Assembly: GCA_964502525.1 (NCBI GenBank)
Contig: CAZCXH010000010.1
Span: forward strand, 1 to 56,252
Source of the DNA: DATLYB01 sp964502525
Lineage (GTDB): Bacteria; Bacteroidota; Bacteroidia; Chitinophagales; CAIOSU01
Reading direction: 5' to 3'
DNA length: 56,252 nt
Below the pieces are notes generated by a model. That model worked only from the letters and a program-made list of their open reading frames with translations. It was not told the origin of the DNA and ran no database searches. The translations under genes and the position numbers were made by a program. Below are positions 24,430 through 33,031 of this stretch, in pieces. How positions within the stretch are numbered: position 1 is the stretch's first letter; the number at the start of each line of letters is the position of its first letter.

Positions 24430-25235
24430 CTACAACCCCTTCACCACCTCATTCACCACTTTAATAAGTTTCTTTTTCAATTCATCTTCTGATGCGGAAG
24501 CGATTTCGTTTTTAAAATCCTTATCCCCGCATTTTATTTTGTAGGAAAGTTTCCATTGATCATTCACCCGGCTATAAGTTCCGCTCACCTTGCAGGCATC
24601 TGGAAATTGGTTTATATCCAAAAACACCAATGGTGCTTCCCCGCCTCTGGCAGACAATTCATAAAGTTGGTCATCCGCGTAAGGGGATAAGTTCAGGTTA
24701 TCCTCACTTTCGTCAATGTTGATGAATGTTGAACGGATAAACATCGGCTTCACCTTTGCAAGCGGCACTTTTGCTTTGTCTTCATCCTCCATTTGCCCGA
24801 TGTCGAAGCTTTCTGATCCGAATGGGCTGAACAACCTTGGCTCCTGGATTCCGCCAATACCTGCCGCCAATTTCGGCACACGATCTCTTGCCCATTGAAA
24901 AAGCGTTGATACATCCACAAATCTGCTTTCCCGCAATGCAGCCCCTTTTATGCCTTCCAGCCTTCCAGCAAAGAATAAGTGAGAACGCCTTGTCCATAGC
25001 GGCTTGCTTCATAGCTCACTGCATCAGCGGCTGATCCGGTGATGATGTGCATCCCGGTGCGGTCTTTCATCCTGTCAAACGCCCGGATGGTGGTGCTGCT
25101 GAACGCATCTCGCTTTGCAACAAGGTCATCCACTATTCGCCCGGATGCACATGCGTCTATTATCAGAACCTGCTTGAGTGCTGGTACTTGCTTAACAAGA
25201 TTGACCAATTCTTCACTTGAGAGAGTGCTGTTTTG
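24430..25235 (-). pseudogene. Caspase-family pseudogene, 5'-truncated and frameshifted
   Basis: The remaining part starts around QNSTLSSEELVNLVKQVPALK and keeps the Cys motif LIIDACASG. The domain with the catalytic His is missing. The frame breaks after TYSLLEG because CCTTCCAG is duplicated in tandem at 24953-24968 (8 bp). Removing one copy restores LLEGIKGAALRESRFVDV and joins the second open frame (24936-24430). That frame continues LFQWARDRVPKLAAGIGG and IQEPRLFSPFGSESFDIGQM. These features match the WD40-linked caspase proteins of Bacteroidota rather than the TPR paralogues nearby. Confidence 0.82.
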
Positions 25236-25518
25236 CCGGAATCGTTGCCCGCAAGACAGTGATACGCTGCTGACCATCAATTAAAATTTTCTTTCCTGCT
25301 GAAATTTTGCCGTCCTTCAAACGAACATTTGGATTTTGTCAGGTTATGACATAGCCGATAGGTTAACCCTTATACAGGCTATCCATCAAATCTCTCACTT
25401 TGGTGCTATCCCAAACGAAAGGTCTTTGCACTTCCGAAATTGCGATTTGATCATCTTTGACATAAGCAAGGAAAGTAGAAATCTGGTGCTGGTTTACAGA
25501 ATACTTTTGGGTTTGCAT
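25236..25518 (-). pseudogene. DUF262 (GmrSD-type) pseudogene fragment
   Basis: From an ATG at 25518 the minus strand reads MQTQKYSVNQHQISTFLAYV and EVQRPFVWDSTKVRDLMDSL. It then shows a TAA and later a TGA where Tyr and Trp are expected, and resumes with PNVRLKDGKISAGKKILIDG followed by QQRITVLRA. QRPFVW and DGQQR are the DUF262 signatures found in GmrS-type and related anti-phage restriction proteins. The fragment is fused near 25235 to the caspase remnant, with the rest of the gene lost. Confidence 0.8.
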
Positions 25519-25595
25519 AATTCTTTGTTATTAGCCGGAACGAATTAAGCGAAATTTTTCAAAGATTAAAATTTAAAAAAAATGGGACGGGTTTA

Positions 25596-25742
25596 AATAC
25601 TCAGAATAACCAGAATCACATCTACGGAAACTTGAACCCACTTGCGAAAACCAAAACCGCTCTTACGGAAACTAAAATCACCGACTATGGAACTCAAAAT
25701 CAGAGCGGCACTATCCAGAACTCCCACTCCCCCAATTTCCAA
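25596..25742 (+). repeat. Array of degenerate 21-bp units (array 1)
   Basis: Seven consecutive 21-nt blocks can be laid in register without gaps. Conserved positions read roughly CTNCGGAAACTNAAANC (for example GCTCTTACGGAAACTAAAAT). The block at 25701 ends CTATCCAGAAC, which matches CTATCCGGAAC in array 2 on the other strand. No convincing ORF; the sequence from 25519 to 25811 shows nothing else. Confidence 0.6.
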
Positions 25743-25811
25743 ACCCACCGCACCGCGTCTGCATGGAGCGCATCGCCACAATCCGGTGTAATACTGCAGC
25801 AGGTTGGCCAC

Positions 25812-26438
25812 TTAGCATCCTTTCATCCAATAATACATGATCTTGATATATTCATTATTCACAAAAATCAGCCCCTCTTCATTTTCCCACCAATGATCTT
25901 CCCTGTAAACGGAACTGGGCGCGCCATGGATGATGAGATCAATTCCCGCTTCTTTGAATTTTTTTTTGAACGTATTTTTGATTCTTCTTGTATGAAATTT
26001 AGTTGACACCACGCCAGCCTTTTTAATATCATGCTGCCTGCAATATTCTATGATGAAATCTGATTCTTCCTTCGTGCTGGTGCCTTTGGCGAGAAGTTCC
26101 ACATCGGAAGGCGGCACGCCCTGCGCGATGATATGCATCCGCGTCAGTTCGCTTTCGGGATACCGGATGTCTGCAATCAGGAACAGGCGGGGAATGTTTT
26201 CGCCCGTACAGATAATTTTTCCCGTTAATCCCTTCTTATACAGATTCACAGCCTCGTTGCCCCTGTCCCACGGATCGCCTGAAAGCACGAACAGCGCGGG
26301 AACCCTCTCCATCCTGTCTTCGCAGATGAGCCGGTTGCCGATGAACTGAAGCATGGGAACGCGGAAAAAGAATGCCAACAACAGCAGGCAGCAGAAAGCT
26401 GTTGCCGTTGCCAGCAATGTTTTCAGAAATCTTATCAT
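25812..26438 (-). CDS. YdcF/SanA-like DUF218 envelope protein
   Basis: A 208-aa protein with an N-terminal membrane anchor (FLKTLLATATAFCCLLLLAFFF). The DUF218 fold follows: ALFVLSGDPWDRGNEAV, GKIICTGEN, then AKGTSTKEESDFIIEYC and VVSTKFHTRRI. Members such as SanA and YdcF act in envelope barrier functions. The precise activity is unknown. It ends the recO-side run of minus-strand genes, 17 bp after recO. Confidence 0.8.
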   Translation of the reverse strand: MIRFLKTLLATATAFCCLLLLAFFFRVPMLQFIGNRLICEDRMERVPALFVLSGDPWDRGNEAVNLYKKGLTGKIICTGENIPRLFLIADIRYPESELTRMHIIAQGVPPSDVELLAKGTSTKEESDFIIEYCRQHDIKKAGVVSTKFHTRRIKNTFKKKFKEAGIDLIIHGAPSSVYREDHWWENEEGLIFVNNEYIKIMYYWMKGC

Positions 26439-26455
26439 ATAAATGATTGTAATTG

Positions 26456-27178
26456 TCAGGCGCCCATTTCCACCAATACCTCGTGCAGCACGCGGTGCGA
26501 GTTAACGCTTTTGAAGCCGTGCAGGTGCAGCCCATAATACAGCAGGATTTTGTCAAGAAGGAAATTGCGGTCGGCAAGGTTCATTTCCGATGCCGTTTCC
26601 CCTCTTAATAATTTATCCATCCAGCGACTGTGAGGCTGGGAAATGAAACTGTTGTGAGCGGGAATTTCCCCGGTGAACTCGCCTTCCTTCAGGTCGAAAT
26701 ACTCCGTCTCCTTGCCGGTGATGCTGGGAAAAAAGCCGAGATACCTGGTGAGGCGGAGCAAAAAGACAAGGTGGAAATTGCCTGCCGCCTTTTGCGTTTC
26801 GTCAAGGGTAATAAAAGAACTCTCAATGAAATGATACAACTCGCTGTTAGCCTCCTCTTCACGGATAGTCTTGTAAAGCACTTCCGCAAGGAACAGCGCT
26901 ATGGAGTTTTTTATCATATCATGAGAAAAGGATTTGTAAATATATGCAGGGCGATAGTCCTTCAGGCGCTGCAGGTTTTTATTTTCCCTGTGATAAATCT
27001 CCAGGTCGAGAATAGTCATGGGGCTGAATAGCGATGCCTTGCTTTTCGCCCCCTTGTTCCTGACACCGTTCACGATATATGACCGCAGCCCGAAGGCTTC
27101 GGTATAGATTTTCGTGATGACGCTCGTTTCAGTGAATTTTATGGTGTGTAGGACGATGCCTTTGGTTTTGTGGAGCAT
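26456..27178 (-). CDS. recO: DNA repair protein RecO
   Basis: A 240-aa protein of normal RecO length. The N-terminal OB fold is typical (KTKGIVLHTIKFTETSVITK and IYTEAFGLRSYIVNGVR), followed by the helical C-terminal part (LRLTRYLGFFP). RecO loads RecA on SSB-coated gaps with RecR. Bacteroidota RecO often lacks the Zn-binding cysteines, and none form a CxxC pair here. It lies between a membrane protein gene and the DUF218 gene. Confidence 0.93.
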   Translation of the reverse strand: MLHKTKGIVLHTIKFTETSVITKIYTEAFGLRSYIVNGVRNKGAKSKASLFSPMTILDLEIYHRENKNLQRLKDYRPAYIYKSFSHDMIKNSIALFLAEVLYKTIREEEANSELYHFIESSFITLDETQKAAGNFHLVFLLRLTRYLGFFPSITGKETEYFDLKEGEFTGEIPAHNSFISQPHSRWMDKLLRGETASEMNLADRNFLLDKILLYYGLHLHGFKSVNSHRVLHEVLVEMGA

Positions 27179-27190
27179 GAAGATTGTAAT

Positions 27191-28813
27191 CTATTGGTGA
27201 CGCACTTCCCTCCATCCGCTGGAAGTGTAATAAATAATCACATCGGACTGAGAAAGTTTTTTGAACTTCACAACATAGCTCTGAGAGTCATCGGCAAAAT
27301 CAACTTCGTAATGTTCATTTTCGTAATCCACGGCTCCGTAGTTATTATACCAGAACCACCTGCCCCAAGCGGGCAATGAAACCTTGAAGGATAATTCACT
27401 CAACTTTTCCACTGCAACCGAATCCTCCGGTGAGTTTATTGTAGTCCATGCCACTTCTTCAATGTTAGTTTCATAATCAATATCCCGCATTACAAATAAG
27501 GCCCTGTTCAATCGTTTTTTATTCCGAAATACATAAACTCCCCGAAAATAGCATGGCTGATTCAGAACAAAGATATTATCATAACCTTCCCATTTGAACG
27601 AATTTACTGACAACGATTGCACCTCACTGGCTCCCTTCCACGATTCTGCCGATTCCTGAACCAGATAAACGCTGGTGGCAAGGAATGCCGCAGAAAATAC
27701 AATCAGGCCGGCTTTTCCGGCAGCAGAGAAGAGAAGCGCAACTGCCATGTAAATGAAATAAGACGCCATGTATGACAGCCTCTCATTTTCGGTAGAGGAC
27801 AAATAGGCAAAATACATATTAAGCGCGGGCAGGAGCACGATGAAAGAGATTAAAAACAAGCATGCAATAAGCACCGCCTTTCTTCTGCTGAAGACAAATG
27901 AGATGACAGAAATGATTATCAGAAGAAAAAACGCGGTGACTGAGATGACCTGATGGCTGGCAATAAATTCATAAACTGCACTGCGCGTACCGTAGGAAAA
28001 ATGGTGAATAAAAAAAACAAGTTTCACGATGTACTTTGAAAAGGCGGATGTCAGGCTGAATAAATCCAAGTTAGCCAGATGGACATCGCTTCCATAATGC
28101 CCGATGTAATTTCCTTTCATAATTTTTGTTAAAAGGAAATATATAAGAATGAGGAAGATATTGGGAACCATTATCCTGGAGATGACCTGTTTCATCCGGC
28201 TGAACTCAAACCAGGGCGTCCAAAGGAAACTGAACACAATAAAAAATATAGCCGGGAAAACCAGCGAAAGCTCAAGGGTGACCAACGCAAATGCAAAAAG
28301 AAGATGAGATAAAAAAAGCGGCAGCAATTTTCCGGATTCGAAATGCGCGGCTTGCAATATCAGGCACAGCCATAAACACCCAAATGAAACTGCATAGTGC
28401 AATGTTGCCCCCCAGATAACATTCTCTGTTTGGTGAGGACCCAAAAGAAAAAGCAGGCTGCCCGTCAGGGCAATCAGATTTGCATGGCGCAAATTGTTGT
28501 TTTGAAAGAGCCGGCTGAAAAAAGTAAACCCGAGGAAGGCATTCAGGCTGTGCATGCCGGTGAATAAAAGAAACCATGCCAGCCTGTTCATTCCAAACAG
28601 GCTGTAAGCAATCAGGTTTATCAGATTATGTCCATAGTATAAGCTCGTAAACCCGAACGAATCAAAAAAGCCGGCCCATCCCTGCTGGCGGAAGTAAACA
28701 AATAGCGTGAAATAGTCATCAACGAATTGGCTTCCGCATCCCTTGATATAAAATGCAGCAGATATGGCGAAAAAGATAAGGAACACCCGGCTTTGCCTGA
28801 AGTTGAATTGCAT
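27191..28813 (-). CDS. Polytopic membrane protein, GT-C-like
   Basis: A protein of about 540 aa with roughly ten membrane helices and a C-terminal soluble beta-rich domain (SFKVSLPAWGRWFWYNNYG). The first outer loop contains FVDDYFTLF, an acidic pair in the position of GT-C catalytic residues. LGPHQTENVIWGA resembles the HPVHTE-type motif of the TMTC-like protein in this window. A glycosyltransferase role is therefore an inference. The ATG at 28813 avoids overlap with the metalloprotease gene; an earlier ATG at 28885 is possible. Confidence 0.6.
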   Translation of the reverse strand: MQFNFRQSRVFLIFFAISAAFYIKGCGSQFVDDYFTLFVYFRQQGWAGFFDSFGFTSLYYGHNLINLIAYSLFGMNRLAWFLLFTGMHSLNAFLGFTFFSRLFQNNNLRHANLIALTGSLLFLLGPHQTENVIWGATLHYAVSFGCLWLCLILQAAHFESGKLLPLFLSHLLFAFALVTLELSLVFPAIFFIVFSFLWTPWFEFSRMKQVISRIMVPNIFLILIYFLLTKIMKGNYIGHYGSDVHLANLDLFSLTSAFSKYIVKLVFFIHHFSYGTRSAVYEFIASHQVISVTAFFLLIIISVISFVFSRRKAVLIACLFLISFIVLLPALNMYFAYLSSTENERLSYMASYFIYMAVALLFSAAGKAGLIVFSAAFLATSVYLVQESAESWKGASEVQSLSVNSFKWEGYDNIFVLNQPCYFRGVYVFRNKKRLNRALFVMRDIDYETNIEEVAWTTINSPEDSVAVEKLSELSFKVSLPAWGRWFWYNNYGAVDYENEHYEVDFADDSQSYVVKFKKLSQSDVIIYYTSSGWREVRHQ

Positions 28814-28859
28814 GTAAGCGAGACGAATTAGTTTGAGCTCATAATGCCGCCTGCATAGC

Positions 28860-30545
28860 CTACTCAGTGCTTTTATTAAAAACATTATCGGCTATGGTTG
28901 AGCCGCATACTCCCTTCATTTGAATGAATGAAGAAAGATTCATCTCCTTTGCGGAGTCATCTGTTTCAAAAGCGCATCCTTTAACATAGTAGGCTGCCGA
29001 TTGGTCATCCGGTTTGTAATTAAACTTCATGAATTTTATTCCGAGCAAATTATTCCTGAATACAGAATTTTCCGCCAGCAATATGCCTCCGGCATACTTT
29101 TTCGCCAGCAACGGTCCTTCGCCTCCGGTAGTTATGCCGCAAACGGCATTTTCTATGATGGATTTGTTTAAGATTACCACGCCATGTTCATCACTTGCGC
29201 GGGGATAGCTTCCCCTTGCCGATAAAGCAAAGTCATAAATGTCTGAAATGTTTTGCGGATGTTCTTTTTTCAGCTTATTTCCTTTTGTCCGCTCGCTGTT
29301 GCCCAGCACCTGTATCCCGCGCCATCTGCCGCCACAGGCGCTTGTAATCCGGCCTCCCTGCATAATGAGCCTTGCTCCCCGCTCAACAATTATCCTCGCA
29401 TTGTCAGGCATTCTCACGGTGCACGTAATGGCAAGCGTCCCTCCGCTTCTTACCACAATATCGCCAAACCAGGTGAAATCAAAATCAATCAATTCGTCTC
29501 CGGCTATCTCAAATACATTATCCGGATTATACGGGCAATCTTCTATGTAATTGCGGAGAACGGTTGTGCATAAATTCTTATGCACCTGTGCCAGTTGCTT
29601 TTGCATGAAGTAGTTTCTGTCAGCGCTGCTGCTGTTGTTCATGATGTTATGATGGCAATGGTTGTAGCCGTGCCCCAATCCCAGGCTGTGCCCTAATTCA
29701 TGTATGATGCCAAAAGATGTATTATCAACAGCCCAGTTGAATGTGTTGCCGCTGTAGCGGGTTGCCCGGTCGTAAGGATTCCAGAATAAAGACGTATCCC
29801 ATTCGGGCGATGACGGAATAAGGTTTTTACTGTAAAAACCGAGAAAAACGTCAGGCATGTGGCACTTAAGACTCCTGTCGGGGTCGCAGCCCGGCATCAT
29901 GGAGCATGCGTGCGAGCCGATAAGGCTGATCTTCAGTTTCTTCATTGAAACGATAGTGTCGTAAGCCGAGCCTTTTTCGGTGAAGAACACGTTAATTCCC
30001 TTTGGCACCGAAGCGGTCATGGCTAGTGAATCATGCAGATAATTAAGATACCAGTTGCAGCCATAAAGGTCAGGACAGTTGGCGCTGCAACTGTCATTTT
30101 CATTATTCCATCCGTAGGAATCGCGGATGTAAACCGGGTTGATCAGAAAACGAACCCTGCTGTCTTTAACGTAACCGTCATAGCATGATTTCCCATCGTC
30201 CGCATTTTTCAGGTTCGCATATTTGTAATTGAGCGAGTTTTCCGGTCCGTTCACGGTTCCAATCACTTCATTCCAAAAACTTTGGTGAATGGCGTTGGCT
30301 TCCTCAAATCCTCCTGATCCATCGTCTTTCTGCATGAAGATGAAATTTGCGCGCAGAGTGATTTCGGGAGTACTGCTGCCGGGAATAAATCTTGAGAAAT
30401 CATTTAATATCTGCGAACGCTTCGGGCAATCGCAATACTCGGGCGCTGAAACTTTTTGAAATTGTCCGGAAGGCTGCGACAGCGATGGGAAGAAACAAAC
30501 GAGCGCTGCCGGCAACAGTGTCAGGTTTTTCTTCATCAGATTCAA
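28860..30545 (-). CDS. Secreted zinc metalloprotease with beta-helix part, no sorting tail
   Basis: A 561-aa protein with a signal peptide (MKKNLTLLPAALVCFFPSLSQ from the second Met). The zinc motif HELGHSLGLGHGYNH (H282, H286 and H292) has the HExxHxxGxxH form of metzincins such as M43 proteases. After ~370 the sequence becomes a parallel beta-helix type (GGILLAENSVFRNNLLGIK). It stops at FNKSTE without the T9SS sorting domain that similar proteins usually carry, so it may be 3'-truncated. Its end overlaps the longer start option of the next gene. Confidence 0.78.
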   Translation of the reverse strand: MNLMKKNLTLLPAALVCFFPSLSQPSGQFQKVSAPEYCDCPKRSQILNDFSRFIPGSSTPEITLRANFIFMQKDDGSGGFEEANAIHQSFWNEVIGTVNGPENSLNYKYANLKNADDGKSCYDGYVKDSRVRFLINPVYIRDSYGWNNENDSCSANCPDLYGCNWYLNYLHDSLAMTASVPKGINVFFTEKGSAYDTIVSMKKLKISLIGSHACSMMPGCDPDRSLKCHMPDVFLGFYSKNLIPSSPEWDTSLFWNPYDRATRYSGNTFNWAVDNTSFGIIHELGHSLGLGHGYNHCHHNIMNNSSSADRNYFMQKQLAQVHKNLCTTVLRNYIEDCPYNPDNVFEIAGDELIDFDFTWFGDIVVRSGGTLAITCTVRMPDNARIIVERGARLIMQGGRITSACGGRWRGIQVLGNSERTKGNKLKKEHPQNISDIYDFALSARGSYPRASDEHGVVILNKSIIENAVCGITTGGEGPLLAKKYAGGILLAENSVFRNNLLGIKFMKFNYKPDDQSAAYYVKGCAFETDDSAKEMNLSSFIQMKGVCGSTIADNVFNKSTE

Positions 30546-30614
30546 CCCCTTATCAGCAAAACGGACATGAATGAGATTATTATCAAATGGGACAATCCTG
30601 ACATGCTGAAAGAC

Positions 30615-32927
30615 TCAATTGATAATTAACAGTTTGGTAACATTGGTTGACGAGCCGTCTTCGTTTGAGGAGAAAACAAGGTAAACACCGGTTTTTGCCC
30701 TCTCGCCATTATAGTTTCTTCCATTCCACACCGCCTGCCCTCCAAGCGCAACAGTTTCGTAGAATAGCACTCCGTTAACATCGGTAATTTTTACGTTGGC
30801 ATTATCAGCAAGCCCTTTAATGGCAATGGGTCCATCATAGGTTTCTTTTACCGGGTTAGGATAAACCAATACCCCGTGATGCTCTTCATCGCCTTCCGTT
30901 GCCTCGCCCCTGATTGATACAATTCCCTTTTCTGTTCCGATAAACACTTCGCCTGTTTCACCGTCAATGGCAATATCCATGATGTTGTTGGATATTAACG
31001 GGCTGTTGTCTTCAGTATAATAGTTGATTTGCTCGGTACCATCCGGTGAAAGCACGAATACACCGTTATTGGTGCCTACCCATTTGCGGTTCGCTCCATC
31101 CACCGCTATCGCATTCACAACCTCGGTTTCGAGCAAATAACCTGCAACTCCATTCACGGTTACGATTATTTGCTGCGCTTCGCACCCCTGCTCCGAAAAT
31201 ACCGCTGAAGGGCAATAAAATACCGCAATTCCCTGTTGTGTGCCCACCCATATTTCACCATCCCGGTCTTTGGCAAGGCAAAGAACGATATCAGGCAGGT
31301 TGCCATTTCCCGCTCCGCTTCCAAATATTTTGCAGGCATCTCCATCGTTAGGATTTTCAATGGTTGCGCCATGATTAAAAACCACTATGCTTTGGTTGGC
31401 CGTTCTTGGGATGATGAACCATTTCTGGTCGTAATCATCAACAATGACATCAGTTATTGCTTTTCCGGTTATGCCCTGCGGGCGAAACGACAGCCACTCT
31501 CCGTCAGCTTTGATGACTATTATTTGGTTTTCCCCAATGGCTTCTGAATTTGTCAGCCAAAGATTATTGTAGGAATCAAACGCCAATCCGCCCACCAATG
31601 TTCTGGCAGGATCGCCTATCCGTCCCTTAAGAATACTGTTATTCTGGTCATAAACGGTGAATGAGCCATTACCGGTTTCCAGCAAGCCCGAATACCAGGA
31701 TGCGAAATATGCCTTATCAACTGACGGATGCACCTTTGCCTGCCAGATATTTTGCACATCAATTAATTCCGGATTGGTGTATTGATTGTAGTTGCGCCAT
31801 ATATCCGAATGCGAGAATATGCCATCGCTGTTATATAAATAATTGAAACTGGAGCTGACGCCCCCTGGCGCCACCCACAGTTGACCTCTGTCCGCAGACA
31901 TCCCCTGCACATTGGTCGAGCCGGGGCCATTGGGAAAGACAGGGCTTTGCACCTCCCCGTTTTTTATTCCAACCAGCCCGTTGATGCCATCCGCTATCCA
32001 CAGATTACCATCCTGGGCGATTTCGCCATCCACCGGTATCCGCAAGTCGGGGTGTGTATATGCGGTGAAGCCTGCGCCATCATTCACCTTCACCCGCCCG
32101 ACATAGTCCTCGGTTTCACTTGACTCGCAGATCATCATTTTTGAGCCGCTGACCAGAATATTTGCAATCCGCCATGAAGTATCAGAATAAAATGCGGTCC
32201 AATTCGTGCCGTTAAATTCAAAAATAGTATCACTCATGTTCACAAAAACATCATTGCCGAAGGTGACGATATCAGAAGCCGTGCCAGCGCGGAGTCCCGG
32301 TGCTAAAGACCATGCCTCATAGCTTGCAAGGTTGGAAGCGTCCATGTCCGCCATTTTCACCCCCTTTTCGGTTGCAGCATAAAAATGCGAGCCATCCGAT
32401 GTGAATGAAAACACTTTGATGTCGGCACCGTTGTCTCCGATATGCCAGGTATCCTTGATTTCCTTCTTCGTCATGTCAAGCACAACCATGCCGAAACTCA
32501 TTGACAGATATGCGATGTCATCCAGGAAATAAACGTTGTTGATTTGCTTGTCACCGACAATCAGTTTTCTCTTAATGTCGGCAATATTGTAAAGCTCATT
32601 GTTGCTGATGAGGTCAATGTTGGTGTTTTCATAAGCCACAAAGAGAGTGGAATTGAATGAGTTGTATTTGACCAGCGTCACCCCCACATCGCTCAGCCCG
32701 GTGACCTTGTCGTATTTGGTAAGTTCTCCGGTTCCTTTGTCATAGGAAAAGAAAAACACATTGCCCGAAACGTAAACCTTGTTGTCAGCATTTGCCACGC
32801 TTGACGCGTTGCGGTAGGGAACATGCGTGCGCCATTGCCCGATGCCAATGGGTATCTGAGCGCTGATGCCTGCGGCAATCATCTGAATCAGCAAAAAGCA
32901 AAGGGGCTTCCGGAACATCTGAAGCAT
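30615..32927 (-). CDS. porZ: PorZ-like beta-propeller protein, T9SS component
   Basis: A protein of about 770 aa. The start at 32927 (or 32918) gives the signal peptide MFRKPLCFLLIQMIAAGISAQ; the longer frame overlaps the upstream gene and looks spurious. Repeated propeller blades follow, with two-component-regulator-propeller type motifs (GEIWVGTQQGIAVF and RKWVGTNNGVFVLS). The start IGIGQWRTHVPYRNASSV is typical of PorZ. The C-terminus (VLVYPNPVKETYDGPIAIKG...) is a sorting domain. In Porphyromonas, PorZ works with the T9SS attachment complex to deliver A-LPS to cargo. It follows the PKD giant by about 100 bp. Confidence 0.78.
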   Translation of the reverse strand: MLQMFRKPLCFLLIQMIAAGISAQIPIGIGQWRTHVPYRNASSVANADNKVYVSGNVFFFSYDKGTGELTKYDKVTGLSDVGVTLVKYNSFNSTLFVAYENTNIDLISNNELYNIADIKRKLIVGDKQINNVYFLDDIAYLSMSFGMVVLDMTKKEIKDTWHIGDNGADIKVFSFTSDGSHFYAATEKGVKMADMDASNLASYEAWSLAPGLRAGTASDIVTFGNDVFVNMSDTIFEFNGTNWTAFYSDTSWRIANILVSGSKMMICESSETEDYVGRVKVNDGAGFTAYTHPDLRIPVDGEIAQDGNLWIADGINGLVGIKNGEVQSPVFPNGPGSTNVQGMSADRGQLWVAPGGVSSSFNYLYNSDGIFSHSDIWRNYNQYTNPELIDVQNIWQAKVHPSVDKAYFASWYSGLLETGNGSFTVYDQNNSILKGRIGDPARTLVGGLAFDSYNNLWLTNSEAIGENQIIVIKADGEWLSFRPQGITGKAITDVIVDDYDQKWFIIPRTANQSIVVFNHGATIENPNDGDACKIFGSGAGNGNLPDIVLCLAKDRDGEIWVGTQQGIAVFYCPSAVFSEQGCEAQQIIVTVNGVAGYLLETEVVNAIAVDGANRKWVGTNNGVFVLSPDGTEQINYYTEDNSPLISNNIMDIAIDGETGEVFIGTEKGIVSIRGEATEGDEEHHGVLVYPNPVKETYDGPIAIKGLADNANVKITDVNGVLFYETVALGGQAVWNGRNYNGERAKTGVYLVFSSNEDGSSTNVTKLLIIN

Positions 32928-33031
32928 CTTAACGACAAGCGGATGCAAGTATTTTGTGATGGCGAAGGTAAGCAAGAATAGGCAAGGATGCGGGCGGAAT
33001 CTCCCTGCGGATCGGCCTGAACGGTATCCGG

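Noticed and set aside
25336..25548. Plus-strand 70-aa open frame
   Set aside because: It is the antisense of the DUF262 fragment, which has clear family motifs on the minus strand.
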